This document shows positions 6,324 to 14,671 of a stretch of DNA of 64,000 bases, piece by piece. The stretch's first letter is position 1; each line of letters begins with the position of its first letter. Origin of the DNA: Streptococcus sanguinis SK355 (GTDB lineage: Bacteria; Bacillota; Bacilli; Lactobacillales; Streptococcaceae). The notes beneath the pieces were generated by a model. It worked only from the letters and a program-made list of their open reading frames with translations, was not told the origin of the DNA and did not search any database. A program made the translations under genes and the position numbers. The stretch is from the NCBI RefSeq assembly GCF_000212855.1, contig NZ_GL890993.1:393335-457334 (forward strand), given 5' to 3'.

Positions 6324-6375
6324 CTTTTGAATAATATGTTTGTCCTCGTATTCTTCTCTATTTCTACTTCAGTTA

Positions 6376-6555
6376 TTAAGAGAAAATATTCAGAATCTGG
6401 AAAAGACCGCTTGCCACTACTTTGTCAAAGATATAGATGATGACTACAAAGAATGCAGTGTATTCCATGACAGAGATAAAATCTGTCCATCTCTCTTTTC
6501 GGGTAGGCCAAGTTGTATCTTTCAATAGTTTAAAAACATCTTTAAAGAATTTCAC
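6376..6555 (-). CDS. secE: Preprotein translocase subunit SecE
   Basis: A 59-residue gene starting MKFFKDVFKLLKDTTWPTRK. SecE is the small essential clamp subunit of the SecYEG channel. The amphipathic helix with the conserved TWPTRKE motif (about 15-21) is followed by one transmembrane helix (about 32-52). The start is GTG at 6555, with GGAG 6 bases upstream overlapping the rpmG stop; no in-frame ATG is near. It is co-transcribed with rpmG. nusG, its usual partner downstream, is displaced by the island. Confidence 0.93.
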   Translation of the reverse strand: MKFFKDVFKLLKDTTWPTRKERWTDFISVMEYTAFFVVIIYIFDKVVASGLFQILNIFS

Positions 6556-6564
6556 AACAATCTC

Positions 6565-6717
6565 CTATCTAGTTTCTTTATGCAGCGTATATTTACTGCA
6601 ATGCTTACAAAATTTATTAACTTCTAAACGCGTTGGTTTTGGAGTGCTACTGAGCTTAACCGAGTAGTTCCTAGAACCACAGACTGTACACGCTAGACTC
6701 GCTTTTTTTAATGCCAT
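6565..6717 (-). CDS. rpmG: 50S ribosomal protein L33
   Basis: A 50-residue bL33 starting [19 protein letters not shown]. Two Cys pairs, CTVC (about 10-13) and CKHC (about 38-41), form the zinc site, so this is the zinc-binding C+ paralog. The [14 protein letters not shown] segment is typical. GGAGG lies 7 bases before the ATG and a consensus promoter just upstream. It is the first gene of rpmG-secE; other L33 copies are probably elsewhere in the genome, as in most streptococci. Confidence 0.93.
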   Translation of the reverse strand: MALKKASLACTVCGSRNYSVKLSSTPKPTRLEVNKFCKHCSKYTLHKETR

Positions 6718-6735
6718 AACGCCTCCATCTTTCTT

Positions 6736-6764
6736 ATTATAACAGGATTCTATGCTTTTGACAA
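6736..6764 (-). promoter_or_regulatory. rpmG-secE promoter
   Basis: Minus strand: TTGTCA (6759-6764), 17 bases, TATAAT (6736-6741) preceded by TGT, an extended -10. Confidence 0.85.
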
Positions 6765-6785
6765 GCCGTTCAGCTCTTTTAAATC

Positions 6786-9014
6786 CTATTGAAACCAGCT
6801 GGTAACAGTATCCCAGAGATTCTTAGCTTTCTCAGGAATACCAGTGTCATCAATGGCTTTCTTGGCTTCATCCACCAGATTTTGAGCTCGGTCCTGAACG
6901 TCCTGCAGGAAGTCTTTGTTTTCAGTTGTAGTACCCGTTTCCTCCGTACCATAGGTGTCCACAGGGGCAATACCGTTGGCAGCATAGGCATTCTTCTGCC
7001 CTTCAAAGGAAGTTCCTTCTGTATATGGCAGGATGCTATTGGCAACATTTCGGAAAACAGCCGAGGCTTCATTTGCGCTGGTTCCAGTCAGATAGTGGGT
7101 TTCGTCAGTTTTTGGAAAACCTAGCCACTGGCTGATAACCACATCCGGCGTATAGCCAATGACCCATTGGTCGCCTGATAGATCTGGGTTAAAGTCCGTT
7201 TCAGTCGTACCGGTCTTACCAGCCATAGTATAACCATACGGAGCCGCATAGATACCTGTACCGTTCGAGAAGGTCCCCAGCATCATGCTGTTCATCTTGT
7301 CAGTAGTTGAGCCATTAAGAACCCGAGTAGAGGTTTGACGGTGGGTCTTGACGACCTGACCACTGGCATTTTCAATTTTTGTAATGAGATGGGCATCATT
7401 CATCACGCCGCCGTTGGCAAAGACTGAGTAGGCCTGAGCCATCTGCATTGGATTGGTCGTGACTCCGCTTCCTAGGGCTACTCCCAAAGTCTTATCAACC
7501 TTGTCCATATTCAGACCAAACTTTTTCCCGTATTCAAAGGCCTTGTTGATTCCCAGTTCGTCCACAGTTGAAACAGCCGGAATGTTCAGAGATTCTGCCA
7601 AGGCTTGATACATAGGAACTGTAGGTGAACTTTGGATATTGCCATAGTTGTTGATGGTATAGTCGCCAAAGGTGGTTCTGGTATTATCCAGCTCCTTATC
7701 TGTCGGCCAACCAGCAGCAACGGCCGGACTGTATGCAACCAAGGGCTTGATAGTAGAGCCGGGACTACGAGAAGACTGGGTTGCATAGTTGAAGCTTCTG
7801 AAGCTCGAGCCTTCTGCACTATTGACTCGTCCAACTAATGCCCGGACACCGCCAGTTTTTGGATCCAAGGCAACACTGCCTGATTCAGCCATAGTACCAT
7901 CTTCTGCTACAGGAAAGAGAGAGACATTGCTGTAAATAACCTGCATGCTGGCTTGGTAGTTCTGATCCAGTTCAGTATAAATGCGGTAGCCATTATTAAC
8001 AATCTCTTCTTCTGTCAAGCCGTAGTCATTGACTGCTTCATTGATGACCGCATCGAAATAGGATGGATAGCGGTAGTCTTCTGACTTACCAGCATAAGCA
8101 TCAACTAGCTGACCACCAATTCCTACAGCGGCAGCCTGGTCGGCCGTCCCCTGATCAATAAAGCCTGCAGCCACCATGTTTTGCAGCACCGTATCGCGGC
8201 GATTGGTCGCATTTTCAACCGAATACAGCGGATTATAAATCTCTGGTCCCTTGAGCATACCAGCCAGAACAGCCGACTGGTCCAGACTGAGCTGACTAGC
8301 CGAGACTCCGAAATATTTCTTAGAGGCATCTTCCACACCCCAAACACCATTCCCAAAGTAGGAGTTATTGAGGTACATGGTCAGGATTTCCTGCTTGCTG
8401 TATTTCTTATTGATTTCCAGAGCTAGGAAAAATTCCTTGGCCTTCCGCTCAATGGTCTGGTCCTGAGACAGATAGGCATTCTTGGCCAGCTGCTGGGTAA
8501 TGGTCGACCCCCCACCCGAGCGACCGGCTGTCAGGATAGCTAGGATAAAACGACTGTAGTTAATCCCGCCATTCTCATAGAAAGTCCGGTCCTCTGTTGC
8601 GATGACAGCATTCTGCAGGTCTTGGCTAATCTCGGTCAGCTCGACATAAGTTCCTTTCTGACCAGACAGGCTTCCCGCTTCATTGCCATCCTTGTCAAAG
8701 ATGAGCGTGGTAGCTTTGAGGGCATTCTGCAAATCCTTGACATTGGTCGTCTTAGCCACATAAAAGAGATAGCCGCCGACTACCAGACCAAAGGTCAAAC
8801 CGAGAATCAGGAATATCTTGGTCAGATGAAACCTGCGCCAAAAACGGCGGATAGGGTGCTGAGAGAGAGGTTTCTTCTTGGTCTTGCCCGAACGGCTGAG
8901 ACCAGACTTAGCCTGCTCTTCTGTCAGCTCTACCTCCTCTGCTGCTTCTTTTTGAGGTTTCTGTATGGTAAAATAATCTACTAATTTTTCAAATAAATCT
9001 TTTAAATTCTTCAT
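6786..9014 (-). CDS. pbp2a: Class A penicillin-binding protein 2a
   Basis: A 742-residue bifunctional peptidoglycan synthase. A cytoplasmic basic tail precedes one membrane anchor (about 66-88). The GT51 glycosyltransferase domain (about 110-290) has [10 protein letters not shown] and [12 protein letters not shown]. The transpeptidase domain has the active-site STIK (in SPGSTIKPL), a SLN triad element and the KTGT box ([10 protein letters not shown]). Gene order pbp2a-rpmG-secE matches pneumococcal pbp2a, and the length fits. The -10 of its promoter is only 7 bases from the ATG, so the mRNA should have almost no leader. Confidence 0.95.
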   Translation of the reverse strand: MKNLKDLFEKLVDYFTIQKPQKEAAEEVELTEEQAKSGLSRSGKTKKKPLSQHPIRRFWRRFHLTKIFLILGLTFGLVVGGYLFYVAKTTNVKDLQNALKATTLIFDKDGNEAGSLSGQKGTYVELTEISQDLQNAVIATEDRTFYENGGINYSRFILAILTAGRSGGGSTITQQLAKNAYLSQDQTIERKAKEFFLALEINKKYSKQEILTMYLNNSYFGNGVWGVEDASKKYFGVSASQLSLDQSAVLAGMLKGPEIYNPLYSVENATNRRDTVLQNMVAAGFIDQGTADQAAAVGIGGQLVDAYAGKSEDYRYPSYFDAVINEAVNDYGLTEEEIVNNGYRIYTELDQNYQASMQVIYSNVSLFPVAEDGTMAESGSVALDPKTGGVRALVGRVNSAEGSSFRSFNYATQSSRSPGSTIKPLVAYSPAVAAGWPTDKELDNTRTTFGDYTINNYGNIQSSPTVPMYQALAESLNIPAVSTVDELGINKAFEYGKKFGLNMDKVDKTLGVALGSGVTTNPMQMAQAYSVFANGGVMNDAHLITKIENASGQVVKTHRQTSTRVLNGSTTDKMNSMMLGTFSNGTGIYAAPYGYTMAGKTGTTETDFNPDLSGDQWVIGYTPDVVISQWLGFPKTDETHYLTGTSANEASAVFRNVANSILPYTEGTSFEGQKNAYAANGIAPVDTYGTEETGTTTENKDFLQDVQDRAQNLVDEAKKAIDDTGIPEKAKNLWDTVTSWFQ

Positions 9015-9021
9015 AAACCTT

Positions 9022-9050
9022 ATTTTATCACCTTATTTAGGTGCAGACAA
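9022..9050 (-). promoter_or_regulatory. pbp2a promoter, near-leaderless
   Basis: Minus strand: TTGTCT (9045-9050), 17 bases, TAAAAT (9022-9027) preceded by TGA. The ATG begins at 9014, where transcription would start. Confidence 0.65.
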
Positions 9051-9155
9051 GAAAGTACCCTATTTCCCGTCTGATTTTTAGTTATTTTTAAGAAAAAGAG
9101 TATATTAAATAGCCTTTTAAAAGCCTCTGCAGCAATCCTTATCCGACACTGCCTA

Positions 9156-9184
9156 TTTCCAAAGTTCTGGCTTTCTGCTACAAT
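9156..9184 (+). promoter_or_regulatory. Promoter of the pseudouridine synthase gene, leaderless
   Basis: TTTCCA (9156-9161), 17 bases, TACAAT (9179-9184). The ATG is at 9191, 6 bases after the -10, with no Shine-Dalgarno. Confidence 0.55.
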
Positions 9185-9190
9185 AAATGT

Positions 9191-10063
9191 ATGAAATTTA
9201 CACTGACTATCCCAGATGGACTGCCCGCCATGACGATCAAAGAGCTGCTGGAAGAACAATTTCTCATTCCACGAAAGATCCGGCACTTTCTGAGGACCAA
9301 GAAGCATGTGTCCGTCAACGGCCTAGCTATCAACTGGCAAAGCTTGGTCAAAGCCGGAGACGAGATCTGCCTGATATTTGATGAAGAGGATTATCCTCAA
9401 AAGACAATCTTGCTTGGAAATGGCGAACTCGTAGAAGAGCTCTACCAAGACCAACACCTCATTATCGTCAATAAACCTGAGGGCATGAAAACCCACGCTA
9501 ATGAGCCAACGGAACTAGCCCTGCTTAATCATGTTTCTGCCTATGTCGGTGAGACCTGCTATGTAGTTCACCGGCTGGATAAAGAAACCAGCGGTGTAGT
9601 CCTCTTTGCCAAGAACCCCTTTGTCCTGCCCATCCTCAATCGACTGCTGGAAAAGCGAGAAATCAGCCGCCAATATTGGGCTCTGGTCCAAGGCAAGTTC
9701 CCAGCTAAAAATCTTATCTATAAAGACAAGATTGGCCGCGACCGCCACGACCGCAGGAAACGGCTGGTCGATCCCCGGAAAGGACTCTATGCAGAAACTC
9801 ATGTGACTAGGCTCAAGCAGTTTGGACAGGCTACCTTGGTCCAGTGCCAACTCAAGACTGGCCGCACCCATCAGATCCGTGTCCATCTGGCTCATCATGG
9901 CCACCCTCTGGTCGGCGACCCACTCTATCATCCGCAACCCCAAGGGCGGCTTATGCTCCATGCCCATCGGCTGACTTTCACGCACCCTTTTACGCTAGAA
10001 AAAATCACCGTCGAAGCCCACTCTGACAGTTTTGAAAAGGTCTTAAGCAGCCTGAAATCATAA
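9191..10063 (+). CDS. RluA-family RNA pseudouridine synthase
   Basis: The 290-residue product isomerises uridine to pseudouridine in RNA, probably 23S rRNA. The catalytic motif HRLDKETSG (about 119-127) carries the Asp nucleophile, and the C-terminal GRTHQIRVHLAHHGHPLVGD motif is also present. An S4-like N-terminal domain starts at residue 1, which supports the 9191 start despite the missing ribosome binding site. Which uridine is modified cannot be told from sequence; it is a RluD/RluE-type paralog. It is divergent from pbp2a, an arrangement also known from pneumococcus. Confidence 0.93.
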   Translation: MKFTLTIPDGLPAMTIKELLEEQFLIPRKIRHFLRTKKHVSVNGLAINWQSLVKAGDEICLIFDEEDYPQKTILLGNGELVEELYQDQHLIIVNKPEGMKTHANEPTELALLNHVSAYVGETCYVVHRLDKETSGVVLFAKNPFVLPILNRLLEKREISRQYWALVQGKFPAKNLIYKDKIGRDRHDRRKRLVDPRKGLYAETHVTRLKQFGQATLVQCQLKTGRTHQIRVHLAHHGHPLVGDPLYHPQPQGRLMLHAHRLTFTHPFTLEKITVEAHSDSFEKVLSSLKS

Positions 10064-10112
10064 AATCTCTACTCTGAGAGATAGACTGTAACCTTATCCT
10101 AGATAAACCACG

Positions 10113-10294
10113 AAAAGAGGCTGAGACAAAAGTCCTAGCCTCTCAATTGTCTTTGGATCGTCGAGCAAGACGCAGTGGTTGAGTGTGCTCTACTCGCTGA
10201 TTTCATCAGCTTTTACAGCCCTACTCAACTGTGTGGAGGTGGGACGACGAAATCGAATTCTAACGAATTCCCGATTTCTGTCCCACTCTCTTTT
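10113..10294. repeat. Non-coding intergenic repeat-like element
   Basis: About 180 bases with hairpin-prone ends: GAGGCT-N-AGCCTC at the left, and CGAATTC-TAA-CGAATTC plus GTCCCAC at the right. The left end (AAGAGGCTGAGACAAAAGTC) and the right end (CTGTCCCACTCTCTTTT) resemble small dispersed repeats I know from oral streptococcal genomes. Only one copy lies in this window, so its repetitive nature is not shown here. The gap 10064-10334 holds nothing else I can support. Confidence 0.5.
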
Positions 10295-10334
10295 GGTTTG
10301 GAGTGAATGTGAGAATAAGCTATGCTAGCTTACA

Positions 10335-11309
10335 TCACTGAGCCGGAAGTGCACTGATAAGTCTGGGCCTGATGGCTTTCTGAAAAGCTATGCTCAGCAA
10401 GTAAGATAGTAAGAATATGATAAAAAAGCCAAAACTGTAAATGCTATTCCGAGGCATAATCGACCTGAAAATGAAGATAATGAAAGGATGAATGATATAA
10501 ATCATGGTGGCGTACTTCTTAGCGATATTATTCAAAATCGGAATATCAATATCAGTCCCATTTCTTATCGCATAGAAGAAAATTGCACTGGATGAAAAAA
10601 GAGTGCTGGGATAGAGGTCATATTCCGTACCCATGAAACAGTACTCAAGTAAAATCAAGCCTGCTATTCCCAAGCCAATAGCCCATTTCCTGACAGAAGA
10701 CAAGTCGTAGGCTAAAATCCGATCCCGATGCTTAGCAAACTGCATCCCTAGAATGAAAAAGGGAAGACCCATAAACAGGAAGTTGCGATAGTAAAATTCG
10801 CTATCTGTATTGAACTCGATACAAAAGGCCAGGATCAACAAGAACAATGACACACCCAAGCTAGTTAAGCGGTGAAAATGCTTATAAAAAACCAAATAAA
10901 GCGTGTAGATATAAGAAATAGCCAGCAAATACCATGTCGGTGTAGCAGCTGAGCCAATCAAGTCTCTGGGACTGTTAAAAAGGAAAAAGTCCGCAAAATC
11001 AGATAGGTCTATAGCTGCCATCTTTTCTGTTAACTCTCTGGTCAGCACTAGGTTGACAAAATGCACAATCGTGTAAAATAGGAGACTGGCAGCTGTCAAA
11101 AGGAGCATCTGCTTGAGACGATACTTAACCTTATCTCTGGAAATATTAAAGGAAAAATAGCCCGACAGCATCATGAAAAAGGGAACTGCAAAGCGGGCCA
11201 CAATTTGATAAAAAACGCCAAATTGCCCCGGCAGCAGAAAGTGTAAGGAAACAATACTAAAGCAAGCTAGGGCCTTGAAAGCGTGCAAAGTTGTGTTTTC
11301 AGTCTTCAT
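10335..11309 (-). CDS. Membrane acyltransferase, acyltransferase-3 family
   Basis: A 324-residue integral membrane protein with about ten hydrophobic helices. The N-terminus (LHAFKALACFSIVSLH and FAVPFFMMLSGYF) carries the pattern of the acyltransferase-3 (OafA/WecH) family, including a His in the first helix; members O-acetylate surface glycans from cytoplasmic acetyl-CoA. It follows the cps operon, but a terminator (11404-11423) and its own promoter separate it. Probably it modifies the polysaccharide made by the adjacent locus. No ribosome binding site, and the -10 lies 6 bases from the ATG: apparently leaderless. Confidence 0.85.
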   Translation of the reverse strand: MKTENTTLHAFKALACFSIVSLHFLLPGQFGVFYQIVARFAVPFFMMLSGYFSFNISRDKVKYRLKQMLLLTAASLLFYTIVHFVNLVLTRELTEKMAAIDLSDFADFFLFNSPRDLIGSAATPTWYLLAISYIYTLYLVFYKHFHRLTSLGVSLFLLILAFCIEFNTDSEFYYRNFLFMGLPFFILGMQFAKHRDRILAYDLSSVRKWAIGLGIAGLILLEYCFMGTEYDLYPSTLFSSSAIFFYAIRNGTDIDIPILNNIAKKYATMIYIIHPFIIFIFRSIMPRNSIYSFGFFIIFLLSYLLSIAFQKAIRPRLISALPAQ

Positions 11310-11315
11310 GCAGAC

Positions 11316-11321
11316 ATTATA
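11316..11321 (-). promoter_or_regulatory. -10 element of the acyltransferase gene
   Basis: TATAAT on the minus strand, 6 bases before the ATG. No good -35 at 16-18 bases; TTGATG occurs at 20. Confidence 0.5.
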
Positions 11322-11403
11322 GCATGTTTATTATTACAGCTCATCAAGACCAGATTACACGCCCATTAAAAAACATATCAATTGATGACAGTTGAGTGCA
11401 TAT

Positions 11404-11423
11404 AAAAAGCCCAGACAGGGCTT
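11404..11423 (-). terminator. Terminator of the cps operon
   Basis: AAGCCC-TGTCT-GGGCTT followed by T's on the minus strand, 40 bases after the flippase gene. Confidence 0.8.
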
Positions 11424-11462
11424 AGTATTTAGATTGTTAAACTATTTATAATTTCTCAAGCA

Positions 11463-12872
11463 TCAACGAGTCCGCAATTGTTGGAGCAGGCCTTTCAAAC
11501 TTTGGTATTTGTATATACTGTAGGTCAGATAGACAAATCCATAGGCTGCTGCAGCAAGATAAACTGATAAAAACCAATTCGAAGCAATAAATACAAGCGT
11601 CATTAGCAACTCAACCCAGATATCTTTGACGACCTCAATCTGCATCCTCTTGGCTAAGATTAGCTCTGCCAATATACTCCTAGTCGCAAGCAACAGCACG
11701 ATAGACAGCACTGTAGCATTCAGATTGCGCAGAAAAACTGCAAAAATCAAGGTAGTAGCGAAACTTAAGAGCATGGCAATTACATTTACTTTAAAAATCT
11801 GCCTCTCCATTCGTAAGGCTTTTAAGTAGGTATTGATAAGCAGAGCCATTTTTCCCTCGTAGACAGACATAGGAAAGACTAGAGCCATAAATATCAAAGA
11901 CTCTCTGTAAGCCGGCAGCCAGCTGTCCAAAGCTATTTTCAGGGGATAATACAACAAAAGCACTCCAAACATAAGAACCATAAGGACATTCCGCAACTGA
12001 TTATAAATCTTAGGCAACTTGCTTTCGTTCGTCCGTTTCAAAATCGGAAAGATGACCAAACCGATAGCGTTGATAAAGGTCATAAGCAGATTGGAAATAC
12101 TCAGAGTCAAAGATACTTTCCCAAATGTAGCAATGTTCCATACCTTTTGAATCCCCATTCGAACCGTTCCTATAATGAGCATACTGGCTACATTTGATAG
12201 CATCAGATTGATACCAACAGCAATATTGCGAACCGTTTCCTTTATATCAAGCTTAAACTGATTGAGGGGTCGCAGGGCCATATCTCGGCACAGATACATG
12301 GCATAAAAAAGAGAAACAACTCTACCAATCAAATCTGCATAGACCATAATCTTGAAATCTCGAAAACCCACGAAAATAAAGACCAGTAAAAGCAGTAAAT
12401 AGAGGAGTCGGTCTCCACTAACAACATAGGAACTTTCCTTTAGTCGATTAGTCATCTGCAGAACGTAAACAAAGAGAAAACGCAGATTGGTGACCAACGT
12501 GGTATAAACCAAAAGTGTAAAAACAAACTGACTGCTCTCATCTCTAATAAAGGCAGAAATCCCTAATAAAAATAAAATTCCAATCCCTGTCAGATAGATC
12601 AAAAGCATGAGAAACTGAGAGAAAAACTTTTCTTTATCCAGATCAGCATACTCCAAACCACCGTAGCGAAGGTAAATTCCGTCCACCCAACCCAGATGAA
12701 CAAAACCGGCATAAGATAAATAAAAAATATAGAGTTGCCAGTATCCATACTCCTCTACACCCATGATCTTAGGCAAAATCAAGACAACCAGAGAAGAAAC
12801 TATTACTGTCAGCAAATTGGACAAGACAACATAGGAAAAATTAGCTACTATTTTTTTAAATCCACCAGACAA
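11463..12872 (-). CDS. wzx: Polysaccharide flippase (Wzx-like)
   Basis: A 469-residue membrane protein with about 12-14 hydrophobic helices of the polysaccharide-transporter/MATE-like fold. It would flip lipid-linked repeat units to the outer face of the membrane. The start FSYVVLSNLLTVIVSSLVVLI and the VEEYGYWQLYIFY stretch are typical. I chose the TTG at 12872 because GGAGGG lies 6 bases upstream and it comes 10 bases after the previous stop; the in-frame ATG at 12914 lies inside the previous gene without a ribosome binding site. Last gene of the cps operon. The symbol is by function. Confidence 0.88.
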   Translation of the reverse strand: MSGGFKKIVANFSYVVLSNLLTVIVSSLVVLILPKIMGVEEYGYWQLYIFYLSYAGFVHLGWVDGIYLRYGGLEYADLDKEKFFSQFLMLLIYLTGIGILFLLGISAFIRDESSQFVFTLLVYTTLVTNLRFLFVYVLQMTNRLKESSYVVSGDRLLYLLLLLVFIFVGFRDFKIMVYADLIGRVVSLFYAMYLCRDMALRPLNQFKLDIKETVRNIAVGINLMLSNVASMLIIGTVRMGIQKVWNIATFGKVSLTLSISNLLMTFINAIGLVIFPILKRTNESKLPKIYNQLRNVLMVLMFGVLLLYYPLKIALDSWLPAYRESLIFMALVFPMSVYEGKMALLINTYLKALRMERQIFKVNVIAMLLSFATTLIFAVFLRNLNATVLSIVLLLATRSILAELILAKRMQIEVVKDIWVELLMTLVFIASNWFLSVYLAAAAYGFVYLTYSIYKYQSLKGLLQQLRTR

Positions 12873-12882
12873 ATTTTCCCTC

Positions 12883-13947
12883 CTATTTCTTCCTATCTGC
12901 TGCCATGCTCTCAATCAAACGTAAAAACATGGTTTCTAAATCAGTATGAGCATGCCAGCCTAAACTCTCAATCTTGTCCGTATTGAGACGAATCTTAACT
13001 GTCGGATTATATCCTAGCTTTTCCACATCCTCTGCCAAATCAAAGACCAACTTCGATTCATTGCTACCGCTTAGTTCAATAACCATTTCCGCCATCTCAC
13101 GGATAGAAATAGCCGTCTCTTTATTGGCGACATTATATGCTTGACCTGCTTGGCCTTTCAGCAGAATGTAAAAAATAGCTTCAATGGCATCTTTGGTATA
13201 GCAGTAGTTCCGAACAGTTTCCCCTTTAGTCCGGAGAACAATATCTCTCTTTTCAAGGATAGCACGCGCAAACTGCGCAAAAACTCTGTTGTCCTCATAG
13301 CTCACACCTGGGCCAAAGGTTTGTGACAAACGAGCCATTTTCACTGGTACCTGATACTGATGACAATAGCCTACACACAAGGACTCTGCCATGCGCTTGC
13401 TTTCCGAATAACTGCTGCGGATACTGGTTGGATCCAAATAACCGTAATCTTTCTCGCTAATGCTAGAAGCATCAGGATTTGTCGTCCCATAGACTTCCAG
13501 AGAAGAGAGATAGACCATACTGTGAACCTGCTTATTTTTAGCCAGCTCCAGTAGTTTTTTCGTTCCATTTACGGCTAGATCAATTGTCTCCACAGGATGC
13601 TCAACGAAAAAAGAGGAGTCCGTCGCACTGGCTCCATGGATAATATAATCCAAATCCTCCTCTATCTGCCAATCTGACAGCAAGTCAGCATACACTAGCT
13701 TCAAATTCTCACTATGTAAAAAATCTTGAAATAGATCTTCCGCTTTTTTCTGATTTCGTGCCAAGGCCACTACTCTGACATTAGCTTGGTACAAATCATT
13801 TAAAGCCATCAAGGCGGAAATGCAGTGTCTGCCTATAAGTCCCGTTGCTCCGGTTACCAAGACTGTGACATTTCTCAGTCCTCTAAGAATAGGACTGACA
13901 GTAGCTAGATCTACCATATCCTTTTGTAAAATTGTATTATTTCCCAT
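12883..13947 (-). CDS. Extended-SDR NAD-dependent epimerase/dehydratase
   Basis: About 354 residues. Rossmann motif VTGATGLIG near the N-terminus and catalytic residues SSLEVYG and YSESK (YxxxK). Extended SDRs act on nucleotide sugars or nucleotide alditols. It directly follows the IspD/TarI-like cytidylyltransferase (stop at 13949, start at 13947), so it may act on the CDP-activated product or its precursor. The start is uncertain: an in-frame ATG at 13968 overlaps the previous gene and neither has a good ribosome binding site, suggesting translational coupling. Substrate unknown. Confidence 0.82.
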   Translation of the reverse strand: MGNNTILQKDMVDLATVSPILRGLRNVTVLVTGATGLIGRHCISALMALNDLYQANVRVVALARNQKKAEDLFQDFLHSENLKLVYADLLSDWQIEEDLDYIIHGASATDSSFFVEHPVETIDLAVNGTKKLLELAKNKQVHSMVYLSSLEVYGTTNPDASSISEKDYGYLDPTSIRSSYSESKRMAESLCVGYCHQYQVPVKMARLSQTFGPGVSYEDNRVFAQFARAILEKRDIVLRTKGETVRNYCYTKDAIEAIFYILLKGQAGQAYNVANKETAISIREMAEMVIELSGSNESKLVFDLAEDVEKLGYNPTVKIRLNTDKIESLGWHAHTDLETMFLRLIESMAADRKK

Positions 13948-13948
13948 A

Positions 13949-14671
13949 TCAACCAAAAATTTGTGCATTTTCACGCGCTTCGTAAATTGCTCTAAAAATA
14001 TAAAAATCAGATGGAGTCGTAATTTTGATATTTTCGCTGCCCCCCATGACTGTATGCAGAGGGAGACCAAAATAACGAGCCAGTGTCGCAGAATCCGTCA
14101 TATCAAACTGATTCTCTGCCTGAGCTTTTAAATGCAGGGAGTGAATCTTCGAAAGCGCGAAGGTTTGAGGGGCGACAGCTGTCTGACAAGTGGAACGCTC
14201 GATAACCTGATTAATAACATCCGCCTCATCGACCTGAATGACCGTTTCGATAACCGGCTTAACCGTAATAGCTGCCCCATACTTTTTGGCTGTTTCAATA
14301 TTTTGAGAAATAATCCCCCCGTCAATCAAGGGGCGAACACCATCATGAATCAAAACATAGTCGTCATCGTTCTTGTACTTTTCCCGTAAAACAGCGAGAC
14401 CATTAAAAATAGACATTTGTCCAGTCTCTCCACCAGGAACCACTTGACTGACTTTTTTAATATTGAATCTAGCTAATAAATCTCTGCAGTAGTCCAGCCA
14501 GCCGTCTACACAGACAACTACAATGTCCGATACTGCTGGATGGTCTTCAAAGTGCTCAATCGTATGAATAATAATAGGCTTACCGTGCAACTCTAAAAAC
14601 TGCTTGGGCAAGGTCTTAGTATTCATGCGGCTACCTGTGCCGCCTGCGAATATCAGAGCCGATGTCGTCAT
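13949..14671 (-). CDS. IspD/TarI-like cytidylyltransferase
   Basis: A 240-residue CTP-dependent nucleotidyltransferase. The N-terminal motif FAGGTGSRM...LPKQFLELHGKPI binds CTP, and HDGVRPL and the C-terminal ENIKITTPSDFYI are family hallmarks. Family members make CDP-methylerythritol (IspD) or CDP-ribitol (TarI). In a cps locus beside LicD and an SDR, making a CDP-alditol such as CDP-ribitol for the glycan is more likely than isoprenoid synthesis; this is inference. It overlaps the polymerase stop by 4 bases (ATGA). Confidence 0.87.
   Translation of the reverse strand: MTTSALIFAGGTGSRMNTKTLPKQFLELHGKPIIIHTIEHFEDHPAVSDIVVVCVDGWLDYCRDLLARFNIKKVSQVVPGGETGQMSIFNGLAVLREKYKNDDDYVLIHDGVRPLIDGGIISQNIETAKKYGAAITVKPVIETVIQVDEADVINQVIERSTCQTAVAPQTFALSKIHSLHLKAQAENQFDMTDSATLARYFGLPLHTVMGGSENIKITTPSDFYIFRAIYEARENAQIFG

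Noticed and set aside
13949..14671. Housekeeping IspD of the MEP isoprenoid pathway
   Set aside because: Streptococci generally use the mevalonate route and the gene is embedded in the cps operon, so a nucleotide-alditol role is more likely.
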